Part shown: one piece after another, positions 31,637 through 40,246 of the stretch | Numbering within the stretch: position 1 is the first letter of the stretch | Layout of the letters: the number at the start of each line of letters is the position of its first letter | Assembly (NCBI GenBank): GCA_002396485.1 | Contig: DGXZ01000029.1 | Coordinates: forward strand, 44,102 to 93,444 | Origin: Spartobacteria bacterium UBA5019 | GTDB taxonomy: Bacteria; Verrucomicrobiota; Verrucomicrobiia; Chthoniobacterales; Terrimicrobiaceae | Direction: 5' to 3' | Length of the DNA: 49,343 nucleotides | The notes under the pieces: generated by a model | What the model saw: only the letters and a program-made list of their open reading frames with translations | Told to the model about the DNA's origin: nothing | Databases searched by the model: none | Made by a program: the position numbers and the translations under genes

Positions 31637-32929
31637 ATGCTGAATTACATCTGGCTGGGACTGGTTTTACTGGCGGTGATGCTCGGCGGCTTCGAGGGGA
31701 AGTTGCAGGAGGTGACGGGAGCTGCATTCGAAGAGTGTAAAACGGCTGTGATGACCATTGCGCTGCCGCTGGCAGGCGTCATGGCGCTTTGGCTTGGGCT
31801 CATGAAAATCGCGGAGAAGTCGGGGCTCGTAAATCTTCTGGCCCGCGCGCTCCGACCGCTTCTTCGCTGGCTTTTCCCGGATGTGCCCGCAAACCATCCG
31901 GCGATGGGATCGATGGTCATGAACATGGCCGCGAACATGCTCGGCCTGAGCAATGCGGCGACCCCGCTCGGCCTTCGCGCCATGCAGGACCTTGAAAAGC
32001 TGAATCCCAGGCCCGGCACGGCCACGAATGCCATGTGCACATTTTTAGCGATCAACACGAGTTCGATTCAGCTCATCCCGGCGACCACGGTCGCCATTCT
32101 TGCCGCTGCGGGATCAAAAAATCCGACGGTCATTATTGGAACCGCGTTCTTTGCGACTTGTTGCTCGACCATTGCAGGAGTTCTCGCGGTGAAAACCTTC
32201 GAGCGCTTGCCGATGTATGCGCTGCCCAAGGTGGAAAATTCGAATGCGCCAACGGAGCAAGAGGCCACCGAGCCTGTGGACTCTTTCGAAAAGCCAAAGT
32301 GGTGGGGAACGCTCATCCTGCTGGCATTCGCCGCGTGCTTCCTGATTTTTGGCTGGCAATTCATGCAGGCTCAAAGCGCATCGCGAAGCACTTTGGTGAG
32401 CCTTGTGGAAGCCGTCTCCTATCTCGCGATTCCCTTCCTTATGGCCTTCTTCCCGCTCTACGGCGCACTCAGCCGCGTGAAGGTGTATGAGGAATTCGTG
32501 GAAGGTGCCAAAGAGGGCTTCCAAGTTTCCATCCGCATCATTCCCTACCTGGTCGCCATCATTGCCTCAGTGGCCATGTTCCGCGCGGCAGGAGGCATCG
32601 ACATTATCACCCGCTTCCTCGGCCCTGCCCTCAATGCGATCCAATTCCCGACCGAACTCCTCCCACTCGTGCTCATGCGCCCCCTGAGTGGTAGCGGCGC
32701 GAACGGTCTCTTCGCAGAACTTGTGCAAGCCCACGGACCGGACAGCCTTCTGACCCGCATGGGAGCTTCCGTCATGGGCAGCACCGAGACGACATTCTAT
32801 GTGATCGCGGTTTACTTTGGATCCGTCGCCATCCGCCGCACAAGACACGCCGTCCCCGCCGGCCTCGTCGCGGACTTTGCCGGAGTCACGGCGTCGATCA
32901 TCATCTGCCGCTTGGTCTTCGGGGCTTGA
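31637..32929 (+). CDS. Fused SpmA-SpmB-like membrane protein (two Gate/nucleoside-recognition domains)
   Basis: 430 residues. The N-terminal half follows SpmA (EECKTAVMTIALPLAGVMALWLG, SMVMNMAANMLGLSNAATPLGLRAM) and the C-terminal half SpmB (EGAKEGFQVSIRIIPYLVAIIASVAMFRAAGG, MRPLSGSGANG, GSTETTFYVIAVYFG). In Bacillus these are separate spore maturation proteins; fused forms occur in many non-sporulating Gram-negatives, where the role is unknown. About ten membrane helices. No Shine-Dalgarno is visible; start chosen by family pattern. Confidence 0.88.
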   Translation: MLNYIWLGLVLLAVMLGGFEGKLQEVTGAAFEECKTAVMTIALPLAGVMALWLGLMKIAEKSGLVNLLARALRPLLRWLFPDVPANHPAMGSMVMNMAANMLGLSNAATPLGLRAMQDLEKLNPRPGTATNAMCTFLAINTSSIQLIPATTVAILAAAGSKNPTVIIGTAFFATCCSTIAGVLAVKTFERLPMYALPKVENSNAPTEQEATEPVDSFEKPKWWGTLILLAFAACFLIFGWQFMQAQSASRSTLVSLVEAVSYLAIPFLMAFFPLYGALSRVKVYEEFVEGAKEGFQVSIRIIPYLVAIIASVAMFRAAGGIDIITRFLGPALNAIQFPTELLPLVLMRPLSGSGANGLFAELVQAHGPDSLLTRMGASVMGSTETTFYVIAVYFGSVAIRRTRHAVPAGLVADFAGVTASIIICRLVFGA

Positions 32930-32989
32930 GTTTTTTTCGGCATATCAAAAGTCAGGAACTCACCCCCCTTTTCGGGCCGAATCACTTTC

Positions 32990-33427
32990 TTAGGATGCGT
33001 AGGAGAGGATTTTAAAGTTTCTGAAAACTTGAAAATCCACCGCATTGTTGCTGATGATCATAGAAATACCCTGTTCGGCGCAGGTGGCTGCAAGCATTGT
33101 ATCAAGAAGTCGCTTGCGCCCAATCCGATGGTCTCGCAACCACTCGATCCATGTAGTCACCGTGTCCCCCATGGGATAAATCCGAAAAACCTCACGCGCC
33201 TGCCACCAATGCTCGGCCCGCGCCAGCGCGTCTTCCATGGATAACGGCTCCTTCAAGCGCTTGGCATCGGTCACCACATGAACAAATTCTGCTAAAAATT
33301 GCGGAGCCACTGCCAATTCATGCCCTTCATCGAGCAACCGGTTTAGCAAGGCATCAGCCGTTTTGTGGAATACATGGTCGCGAATCTCCAGCGCCACAAG
33401 AAAATCCGTATCAATCGCGTGAAGCAT
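32990..33427 (-). CDS. PIN-domain toxin (VapC-like)
   Basis: 145 residues from ATG 33427, inside the antitoxin's last codons (17 nt overlap). PIN residues: Asp6 (AIDTDFLVAL), Glu in FLAEFVHVV, Asp in LLDTMLAATC and a final Asp near NNAVDF. Longer in-frame starts exist but lie deeper in the antitoxin gene and lack the fold start. Probably an RNA-cleaving toxin held by the upstream antitoxin. Convergent with spmAB. Confidence 0.85.
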   Translation of the reverse strand: MLHAIDTDFLVALEIRDHVFHKTADALLNRLLDEGHELAVAPQFLAEFVHVVTDAKRLKEPLSMEDALARAEHWWQAREVFRIYPMGDTVTTWIEWLRDHRIGRKRLLDTMLAATCAEQGISMIISNNAVDFQVFRNFKILSYAS

Positions 33428-33653
33428 CGAGCATCTCTCCCAGCAGATCATCTTCGCGGCCAATAGGCTGCAATGGAGCACCCGTGCTCGCTGGACGACG
33501 ATTCCTCAAGCTGGTCTTGCGCAAAATAAAACGCTGATGGTAGTCCTCCATCGCGCGACGAATCAACTCGGAAGCACTGTTCCCAACCTGCTTCGCATAA
33601 ATTGAAAAATCACGGTAAATGGGATCTGATACATTGACCGTAATGGTTTTCAT
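33411..33653 (-). CDS. Ribbon-helix-helix-type antitoxin
   Basis: 80 residues from ATG 33653. MKTITVNVSDPIYRDFSIYAKQVG and SASELIRRAMEDY fit an RHH antitoxin; the tail (GREDDLLGEMLDASRD) binds the toxin by analogy. An imperfect 20 bp palindrome covers the start codon. An upstream in-frame start would add 12 residues but would run through that operator-like site. Confidence 0.8.
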   Translation of the reverse strand: MKTITVNVSDPIYRDFSIYAKQVGNSASELIRRAMEDYHQRFILRKTSLRNRRPASTGAPLQPIGREDDLLGEMLDASRD

Positions 33654-33671
33654 ACATTTTAAAATATGTAT
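33652..33671. promoter_or_regulatory. Imperfect palindrome at the antitoxin start
   Basis: ATACAT and ATGTAT flank an AT-rich centre (TTTAAAAT), covering the antitoxin ATG. The position fits self-repression. The remaining 250 bp to the Bax inhibitor gene hold no gene or RNA that I can see. Confidence 0.4.
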
Positions 33672-33923
33672 TTCAAGCGGCGATGTCAAATACCCCCTGT
33701 TATCAAAGACTGCTCCTTTTTCGACATCTGTACTCGCTTTTATTCAGCTGTTGCTTAGTGATGGGCCTTGAAATTTTATGGAATTGGCGCTCCTTCATTT
33801 CGGGGAGGCAGCATTTTGAAGAAAGATGAGCTCAACGAGCATGATGCACCCTCTTGAAAAAACCTTGTCCATGGTTGCTTTTCCGTCATTGGGGGCTATA
33901 CGACAGGAGAACCCAAACTATTT

Positions 33924-34613
33924 ATGAATTCACCCACCACCATGCCAGTCAGCGAACTTCCGGCCGAGGCGCGGGGCGCTTTTCTTGTCCGCACCTACAG
34001 CCATCTTGCCTTGGCGATTGCCCTTTTTGTGGGAATCGAAGTCTGGTTTTTCCAGACTGGGATCGCAAACACGATTGTGCAGGCTTTCGATAGTGTGTCG
34101 TGGCTGATTGTGCTTGGCGGGTTTATGCTGCTTTCTTGGCTGGCGACTTTTCTGGCGAATCCCTCGATCTCACGACCGCTGCAATATCTCGGACTGGTGT
34201 TGTATGTTTTCCTGCAGGCGATCATTACGGTGCCCCTTCTCTACATTGCGAACCAGACCGCACCGGGAGTGATTGCCAGCGCCGCTCAGGCCACGCTTGG
34301 CGGGTTCTTCTTGCTGACGGCTGTTGTAGTGACAACTCGGAAAGATTTTTCCTTCCTGCGAACATTCCTCATCTGGGGTGGCTTGCTGGGTCTGGCAGCG
34401 ATCGTGTGTGCGGTGCTTTTCCAATTCAATCTCGGCACATGGTTTTCGGTGGGGATGGTCGCCCTTGCCGGGGCATCGATCCTCTATACGACATCCTCGA
34501 TCATGCGGGACTATCCCGAGAATGCGGATCTCTCGGCAGCCATCCAGCTCTTTGCAGCAGTCGCGATGATGTTTTGGTATGTGCTGCGTCTCTTCATGGG
34601 ATCGCGCCGCTAA
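33924..34613 (+). CDS. Bax inhibitor-1/YccA family membrane protein
   Basis: 229 residues, seven hydrophobic helices. Family marks: FLVRTYSHLALAI at the start, a central PGVIASAAQATLGGFFLLT segment, and a final helix with TSSIMRDYPENADLSAAIQLF. Bacterial relatives (YccA, YetJ) act as FtsH modulators or calcium-leak channels. It is 23 bp from the ABC permease gene and may share its transcript. Confidence 0.92.
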   Translation: MNSPTTMPVSELPAEARGAFLVRTYSHLALAIALFVGIEVWFFQTGIANTIVQAFDSVSWLIVLGGFMLLSWLATFLANPSISRPLQYLGLVLYVFLQAIITVPLLYIANQTAPGVIASAAQATLGGFFLLTAVVVTTRKDFSFLRTFLIWGGLLGLAAIVCAVLFQFNLGTWFSVGMVALAGASILYTTSSIMRDYPENADLSAAIQLFAAVAMMFWYVLRLFMGSRR

Positions 34614-34636
34614 ATGGATAAAGAATCTCCGCTGCG

Positions 34637-35770
34637 ATGCTGAATATCGCGCTGAAGATGCTGTTTCGTGACCGGGCGAAATACGCGATGCTCGTTTGCG
34701 GCCTCGCCTTTTGCTCACTGCTGATGTGCCAGCAGTCATCGGTCTTTTGCGGGCTGATGATGTGGACAACGGCTACGGTGCGAAACATTGGCGCGCCGGT
34801 GTGGGTGGTGGATGCCAAAGTCGAGCAGGCTAACGAGGTCATCCCGATGCGGCAGATCGAGGTTGATCGTGTGCGGAGTGTCCAGGGTGTGGCATGGGCG
34901 GTCCCGCTTTACATTGGCATCGAGCAGGCCCGCCTTGGCGACGGGTCTTTTCAAAATGTGCAGGTCGTCGGACTAGACACGGGCACGCTCACCGGTCGGC
35001 CGATGAATATGAAAGCCGGCCGCATCGAGGATCTACGACTGCCGGACTCGGTGGTAGTCGATCAGGTCGCGGTGGAAAAATTCCGCCGCAAGGGCATCAA
35101 AATCGAGCTGGGGACGACATTTGAGATCAATGACAAATCCGCCCGCGTTGTCGGCATCTGCCATGTGAGCCGGAGTTTTCTAGGGCAGCCCTATATCTAC
35201 ACGACATATGACCGTGCGCTGGAATACGCGAAGCCTTCTCGCAAACAGCTCAGCTATGTGCTGGCAGCACCGATGCCTGGAATTTCTGCCGAAGAACTGG
35301 CTACTCGCATCGACAAGCTCGACGGATTGCGGGCGATCGCGAGCGACGACCTCTTCTGGATGACGATTCGCTGGTATATTAAAAACACGGGGATTCCGAT
35401 TTCCTTCGGAACTGTGGTGATCCTCGGCCTGATCGTCGGCGTGGCGATTGCGGGGCAGACATTCTACCTTTTCGTCCACGACAACCTGCGTTTCCTGGCC
35501 GCCTTTAAAGCGATGGGGGCTCGCAATTCGACCCTCGCCGCCATGGTTCTGGCGCAGGCTTTTTCCGTCGGATTCATTGGCTATGGCATCGGCGTGGGGT
35601 TAGCAGCGTGGTTCGGAAATACCGTGCTCGCCAAAGAGGCGCCGCCCTTTTTTATGCCTTGGCAAGTGCCGGCATTCGTCGCGTGCGTGATTCTTTTTAT
35701 CTGCTCCTTCTCCGCCCTCATCGGCCTCACAAAAGTGATGCGCCTGGAACCGGCAGTCGTCTTCCGATGA
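34637..35770 (+). CDS. ABC exporter permease, FtsX/DevC-like
   Basis: 377 residues. One N-terminal helix (about 16-36), a periplasmic region (MacB-PCD-like) of about 200 residues, and three C-terminal helices ending GLTKVMRLEPAVVFR, the usual FtsX-domain tail. Followed by an ATPase (ATGA overlap) and a membrane fusion protein, the DevCAB/MacB-type arrangement used to export lipids, peptides or siderophores. Substrate unknown. Confidence 0.88.
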   Translation: MLNIALKMLFRDRAKYAMLVCGLAFCSLLMCQQSSVFCGLMMWTTATVRNIGAPVWVVDAKVEQANEVIPMRQIEVDRVRSVQGVAWAVPLYIGIEQARLGDGSFQNVQVVGLDTGTLTGRPMNMKAGRIEDLRLPDSVVVDQVAVEKFRRKGIKIELGTTFEINDKSARVVGICHVSRSFLGQPYIYTTYDRALEYAKPSRKQLSYVLAAPMPGISAEELATRIDKLDGLRAIASDDLFWMTIRWYIKNTGIPISFGTVVILGLIVGVAIAGQTFYLFVHDNLRFLAAFKAMGARNSTLAAMVLAQAFSVGFIGYGIGVGLAAWFGNTVLAKEAPPFFMPWQVPAFVACVILFICSFSALIGLTKVMRLEPAVVFR

Positions 35771-36480
35771 GCAACAAAATCGCAGTCCGCGTCGAGAATG
35801 TTGTGAAAAGCTTCACCGGCGGCGACTCCCGTGTTTTTGCGCTCAAGGGTGCCAGCTTGGAGGCGAGATTCGGCGAGATTCTCATGATCGTCGGCCCCTC
35901 GGGCTGTGGAAAAACAACGCTCCTGAGCGTGATCTGCGGCACACTGAAGTTCGAGGAAGGCCAAATCACCGTCTTCGACAAGGACCTCGGAACAATGCGC
36001 AACGGTGAGATAACCCGCTTCCGCCGCGAGAACATCGGCTTCATTTTCCAGCAGTTCAATCTCATCCCCACACTCACAGCGGTGGAGAATGTCTCGATTC
36101 CCCTTATCCTCCAGGGGAAATCCAGGACCGAAGCGGAAAAGCGGGCACGCGCCGTCCTCGAGCAAGTCGGCCTGGGGGAGAGATTCAAATCCTATCCCAA
36201 CCAACTCTCCGGTGGACAGCAGCAGCGCGTGGCCATTTCCCGCGCCCTCGTTCACGAGCCGCGCTTGATCATCTGCGACGAGCCTACGGCCGCGCTGGAT
36301 TCCGTGAGCGGACATAAAACACTGGAACTCCTCAAGGCCAGCGCACTCAAACCCGACCGCTGCGTGATCATCGTCACCCACGACAGCCGCATTTATCCAT
36401 TTGCCGACCGCATCGTTCAGATGGACGATGGACATGTGATCGGCCACTTCGACGACCATACCCAAATCCAGCATGCCTAA
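35767..36480 (+). CDS. ABC transporter ATP-binding protein, DevA/LolD-like
   Basis: 237 residues from ATG 35767. Walker A GPSGCGKTT (43-51), Q-loop FQQFN, signature LSGGQQQRVA, Walker B LIICDEPTAALD and the H-loop VTHDSR are all present, so it should be an active ATPase. It drives the preceding permease. Its last 8 nt overlap the membrane fusion protein gene. Confidence 0.93.
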   Translation: MSNKIAVRVENVVKSFTGGDSRVFALKGASLEARFGEILMIVGPSGCGKTTLLSVICGTLKFEEGQITVFDKDLGTMRNGEITRFRRENIGFIFQQFNLIPTLTAVENVSIPLILQGKSRTEAEKRARAVLEQVGLGERFKSYPNQLSGGQQQRVAISRALVHEPRLIICDEPTAALDSVSGHKTLELLKASALKPDRCVIIVTHDSRIYPFADRIVQMDDGHVIGHFDDHTQIQHA

Positions 36481-37393
36481 GCGCCTTTCCTTCTACCTCG
36501 CTCTCGGCGGGATCATCGCCGTGACGCTCCTCGTTTTGCGCCTTCGTGAGAGCGGCCCGACACCTCAGCCACTCATCCCTCCCCCGCAATCGCCTTACGC
36601 CGACTCCATCGGGGGCCGAGGCCTCGTCGAGAGCGTGAATGAAAATGTCCGCATCGCACCGGCCACCTCTGGCCTGATTCGCGAGGTCTCGGTAAAAGTG
36701 GGTGACAAAATTTCCAAGGGAGATGTGCTTTTCTCGATGGATGACAGGGATGCCCTCTCGCTGGTGAAGGTGCAAGAAGCCCAAGTCGCCGTCCTCGAGG
36801 CCCAAGTCGCCACTTCTCAAACCATCGTCGCCGACCGCAAGGACCAACTCGACCGCACCACCCGCCTCCGTGAAAAAAATGTCTCCAGCGAAGACGAGGC
36901 CAAGCGCAACCTTTTCGCCTGGCAGGCGGCCGACCGCCAGCTGCAAAGCACGCTTGCAGATCTGAACCTCGCCCGCGCCCGCCTCGCCGATGCCCGCGTC
37001 CGCCTCGATCTTCTCACCATCCGCTCCCCGCGCGACGGCACCGTGCTCCAGGTTAATATCCGACCCGGTGAATACACGATGGTGAACGCCTCCGAACCAT
37101 CCATCCTCCTCGGCGACATTTCCCAACTCCAACTCCGCGTCGATGTGGATGAATCCGATGCGCCATCCATCCGCGAAGGCTGCACCGGCGTTGCCTTCCT
37201 CAAAGGCTCGCGGGAAAAATCCGTCCCGCTCGAATTCGTCCGCATCGAACCCTATATCCTCCCGAAAAAATCCCTCTCCGGCGAGAGCACCGAGCGCGTG
37301 GATACCCGCGTGCTGCAAATCATTTTCCGATTCAAAAACCCCGCTTTTCCGGTGTATGTCGGGCAGCAAATGGATGTCTTTCTTCAGGAGTAA
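36473..37393 (+). CDS. HlyD/DevB-type membrane fusion protein
   Basis: 306 residues with an N-terminal anchor helix, a biotinyl-lipoyl half (GLIREVSVKVGDKISKGDVLFSMD), a coiled-coil hairpin (about 95-180) and the second lipoyl half (LLTIRSPRDGTVLQVNIRPGE). It links the inner membrane ABC exporter to an outer membrane channel. No TolC-like gene is present here. Last gene of the Bax inhibitor/ABC cluster, followed by a terminator-like repeat. Confidence 0.9.
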   Translation: MPKRLSFYLALGGIIAVTLLVLRLRESGPTPQPLIPPPQSPYADSIGGRGLVESVNENVRIAPATSGLIREVSVKVGDKISKGDVLFSMDDRDALSLVKVQEAQVAVLEAQVATSQTIVADRKDQLDRTTRLREKNVSSEDEAKRNLFAWQAADRQLQSTLADLNLARARLADARVRLDLLTIRSPRDGTVLQVNIRPGEYTMVNASEPSILLGDISQLQLRVDVDESDAPSIREGCTGVAFLKGSREKSVPLEFVRIEPYILPKKSLSGESTERVDTRVLQIIFRFKNPAFPVYVGQQMDVFLQE

Positions 37394-37426
37394 GTCTTCT
37401 CCTTATTGAGCTGCACGGGCTGGCGT

Positions 37427-37493
37427 TAAAAAAAACCGCCATTCCATTCAAACTGCACCCTAAATTTCAGACATTTCAGAGCGCGGTTTTTTT
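37427..37493 (+). terminator. Terminator-like inverted repeat after the ABC exporter operon
   Basis: AAAAAAAACCGC and GCGGTTTTTTT face each other across about 44 bp, with the T run at the 3' end. The loop is long for a classical terminator, but arms and T tail fit. Confidence 0.5.
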
Positions 37494-37538
37494 GTTGGAT
37501 TGACCCCACAGGGATTCCGAACTAACTGCGCATTGTTT

Positions 37539-38108
37539 ATGAAGCAAAAAATTGTCCCTGCCCTTGCCCTTCTTCTTTTTTCCACACTCCCATCCGCCTT
37601 TCCGCTCGAAATTGAAGGAGTGAAAGTTCCTCCTCAATCGAGCGTGAACGGGCAGTCACTCTCACTGAACGGAGCCGGTCTTCGCACCGTGAGCCTCGCC
37701 TTCATTCCGATTAAAGCCTATGTGGCCGCCTTCTACACCCCCTCCCCATTGAAATCTGAAGAGGCCGTGCTGGCCTCGCCCGGTCCGCTTCAATTCACAT
37801 TCACTTTTCTGAAATCCGTCAGCAAGACTCAGGCTGTAAATGCCTGGCAGAGCCAAATTCAGGCCAGCATGACCTATTCCTATCCGGGCATTGAAAAAGA
37901 TCGAACAGCCTTTCTCGGCATGTTCGGTGCCATTAACCAAGGCGGAACGGAAATGATCCAACTCGTCGGCTCCGAGACTCAAGTTTACGATAACGGCAAA
38001 CTGAAAGGCACAATCCAGGGCCGCGATTTTCAAAAGGCCTTTCTGAGCGTGTGGTTCGGCTCAAATCCGGTTCAGCAGGACTTGAAAGCCGCGCTTTTAG
38101 GAAATTAG
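37539..38108 (+). CDS. Secreted chalcone isomerase-like protein
   Basis: 189 residues from ATG 37539, where a signal peptide starts (MKQKIVPALALLLFSTLPSAFP). The mature part follows the bacterial chalcone isomerase-like domain: SLSLNGAGLRTVSLAFIPIKAYVAAFYT, then FTFLKSVSKTQAVNAWQ and a final QKAFLSVWFGSNPVQQDLKAALLG. Such proteins are not flavonoid enzymes in bacteria; periplasmic ligand binding is suspected. The 220 bp after it hold no supported gene. Confidence 0.8.
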   Translation: MKQKIVPALALLLFSTLPSAFPLEIEGVKVPPQSSVNGQSLSLNGAGLRTVSLAFIPIKAYVAAFYTPSPLKSEEAVLASPGPLQFTFTFLKSVSKTQAVNAWQSQIQASMTYSYPGIEKDRTAFLGMFGAINQGGTEMIQLVGSETQVYDNGKLKGTIQGRDFQKAFLSVWFGSNPVQQDLKAALLGN

Positions 38109-38328
38109 TGGATTTCAGCCCAGCGTTCTCGGGAGTTTGGAAGTAAAATATTATCTTACAAACGATTAATTCTATCCGCCGATCACCCCTCCGCTTCCGG
38201 AATAGCCTCCGGCCGCGGTGATTTTCCCCAAGCAGTTTTTCTCTCTTTCAACCCTCATAAAACCGAAAATGTCGAAAAACGCCTTGCGGCTGATTCCGAG
38301 AACGGCAAGTCTGAAGGTTGACGTTTAA

Positions 38329-38613
38329 ATGACAATAATGACAAACAAACTCGAGAAATGGGAAAATCTGAGAGCAAAGGGAAAATGGAATTACATCCTG
38401 TTATATGGTGTTCTCGGGTGGGGAGTCAGCACTGGGATACTATTCAGTTTGATTTTCCCTTTATGGACGGCTGCAACGGGTAGCAGTGCGCCTTTCTTGC
38501 CGGTCTTTGCGCTTAGCATTGTCTTATTTCCTCTCGGTGGCGTGGCTTGGGGTTATTCCATGTGGATATACCAAGAGAAGGTTTACTGGGAAATGAAAGC
38601 TTCCGAACGGTAA
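38329..38613 (+). CDS. Small two-helix membrane protein of unknown function
   Basis: 94 residues (or 91 from the second Met). A charged start (NKLEKWENLRAKGKWNY) is followed by two membrane helices (LLYGVLGWGVSTGILFSLIF and VFALSIVLFPLGGVAWGYSM) and a short charged tail. The regular plan suggests a real gene. It is less GC-rich than its neighbours. No family name is recalled with certainty. Confidence 0.65.
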   Translation: MTIMTNKLEKWENLRAKGKWNYILLYGVLGWGVSTGILFSLIFPLWTAATGSSAPFLPVFALSIVLFPLGGVAWGYSMWIYQEKVYWEMKASER

Positions 38614-38628
38614 AGGGTTTAGCGGAGG

Positions 38629-38678
38629 CGAGGAACGAGCCTATGGGCTCTGCTGCCGACGAGGACGTCGGCGTTCCT
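38629..38678. repeat. REP-like palindromic element
   Basis: A perfect hairpin GCCGACG-AGGA-CGTCGGC (38655-38672) is nested in outer arms AGGAAC / GTTCCT. This look is common for REP-type dispersed palindromes, but no second copy is in the window. The rest of the 303 bp gap (38614-38916) holds no gene I can support. Confidence 0.45.
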
Positions 38679-38916
38679 GGTTTGTTCCGTCGCAGCTATC
38701 TGAAACCCGAATATTTGAGATGTTTGGCGCGCGAATCGAGATGGGGCCTTGCGTCTGAATCTTTGCCGTGGCTTGCGGCGACTTCAGCTTGGGCGGGGGC
38801 AGATTTTGAACGTGGAAGGCGTTGCCTATGTCTAAAACTGTGACGGCGACTGCCGCTGATGACCAGTTGTGAAGAAATGTCATTCGCGGGACACGAGCCG
38901 CTGAACATTTATTTTT

Positions 38917-40143
38917 ATGGCAAACGCAATGGTCATTGGAATTGGCGGTGTGGGTTCGGTCATCGGCCAAAAACTTCACGAATACGATTGTTTCGACCGA
39001 ATCATCCTCGCGGATCTGGATCCCGTTTTTGCAAACCAACTCGCGGCAAAAACTCCAAAAAGCCGGTTTCTTGTGGTGCAGGCGAATGCCATGCACACCG
39101 ATGCGCTGGCGGCACTCATGCGCGAGCACGAAGTCACCGTGACCTGCAACGCGTGCGTGTGCCAGACGAACTACTCCGTGCTCGAAGCCTGCCTCCGCGC
39201 GGGATCGCATTACATCGACATGGCAGCGGATATCTACTCGGCCCCGGGAGTGAAGAAACCGGGCAAGAATTCCTTCGAGGCTGAAATCGAAAAATTCAAC
39301 CAACCATTCCTCGATCGCGGCTTGGCCGGCATCCTCTGCATGGGCATGGATCCCGGTGCGGTGAATGTCTACGCCCGCTGGGCGATGGACCGCTTGGATA
39401 CCGCTTCGAGCATCCGCGTGCTGGATGCCGACAACGCCGAGGTGCGCGGATACCGCTTCGCCGTGCTCTTCTCGCCGGAGACATTTTTTGAGGAACTCGG
39501 TGCGCCACCCTACTATGTGAAAGACGGTCGCGTGGTGAGCGGCAAGCCGCTGGAGACCGAAGTGGAGTGGGTGCGTTTTCCCGAGCCGATCGGACTTCAA
39601 AAAACCTACGCCGTGGCGCACGAGGAGGGCGTGAGTTTGGGCATCCACCCCCCGTTCGTGGAAAAAGGCGTCCGCTACTCGGTGTTCAAATACAGCATCC
39701 CCGACAAGGTGGTGAACATCTCGAAGAGCCTCCAACTTCTGAACCTCGACACTTGGAAAAAAGTGCGTGTCGACGGCGTGGAAGTTTCCCCCGTGCGCGT
39801 CGCCAGCGCGCACCTGCCCAAGCCCGCCCAACTCGGGGCGACGGTGGAAGGCTACTCGTGCGTGGGCACCGAGGTGCGGGGAACGAAGGACCGCAAGCGC
39901 GTGGAGTATTTCGTGTATTCGATGGACAGCCACCGCGACACCTATGAGAAATACGGCTACTCGCTCACCCTTGTGCAAACCGGCATACCGCCCGCCATCA
40001 CCGCCCGACTCCTCGCCACCGGAAAGATCACCGAGCGCGGGGTCATGATGCCCGAATCCCTCGATCCCGAGGAACTCATGAACTGCTTCTCCCGCGAGGG
40101 CCTGCCAACATTTGTCGAAAAAAGGGAGGTCGAACGCATTTAA
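38917..40143 (+). CDS. Saccharopine dehydrogenase-like NAD(P)-binding protein
   Basis: 408 residues. The Rossmann start MVIGIGGVGSVIGQKLHEYD, the substrate-region ACVCQTNYSVLEACLRAGSHYIDMAAD and GMDPGAVNVYARWA follow the saccharopine dehydrogenase/carboxynorspermidine synthase family. The reaction is oxidative or reductive cleavage of an amino acid-aldehyde adduct; exact substrate is open. The aldehyde dehydrogenase gene 103 bp downstream suggests a lysine or polyamine route, for example saccharopine to aminoadipate semialdehyde. Confidence 0.83.
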   Translation: MANAMVIGIGGVGSVIGQKLHEYDCFDRIILADLDPVFANQLAAKTPKSRFLVVQANAMHTDALAALMREHEVTVTCNACVCQTNYSVLEACLRAGSHYIDMAADIYSAPGVKKPGKNSFEAEIEKFNQPFLDRGLAGILCMGMDPGAVNVYARWAMDRLDTASSIRVLDADNAEVRGYRFAVLFSPETFFEELGAPPYYVKDGRVVSGKPLETEVEWVRFPEPIGLQKTYAVAHEEGVSLGIHPPFVEKGVRYSVFKYSIPDKVVNISKSLQLLNLDTWKKVRVDGVEVSPVRVASAHLPKPAQLGATVEGYSCVGTEVRGTKDRKRVEYFVYSMDSHRDTYEKYGYSLTLVQTGIPPAITARLLATGKITERGVMMPESLDPEELMNCFSREGLPTFVEKREVERI

Positions 40144-40210
40144 AAATCCGGCGAAGAGTGCATTTTTGTCCAAAGTTCAACGAGTCGCAAAAGGCACCAT
40201 CTCTGCTTAT

Positions 40211-40243
40211 GAATTTTAAAAATTCTGTTAATTCTGTCTAATA
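40211..40243 (+). repeat. Dispersed CCTGT/TTCTGT intergenic repeat, copy 3
   Basis: Core AATTCTGTTAATTCTGTC, directly before the aldehyde dehydrogenase ATG; related to 4105-4140 and to the minus copy at 17988-18018. It occupies the place of the ribosome binding site, and no other is seen. Confidence 0.45.
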
Positions 40244-40246
40244 ACT

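Noticed and set aside
33700..33920. Possible small RNA or promoter cluster before the Bax inhibitor gene
   Set aside because: No stable fold, tRNA-like pattern or clear promoter pair could be supported by eye.
38172..38258. 28-codon minus-strand frame ending in a Gly-rich GGYSGSGGVIGG tail
   Set aside because: It is too short and compositionally simple to call; no ribosome binding site or conserved family is evident. It could be a gene remnant.
38641..40173. 510-codon minus-strand open frame opposite the saccharopine dehydrogenase-like gene
   Set aside because: It is a mirror frame caused by GC-rich codon use; the plus strand holds a recognised protein and the minus translation has no domain.
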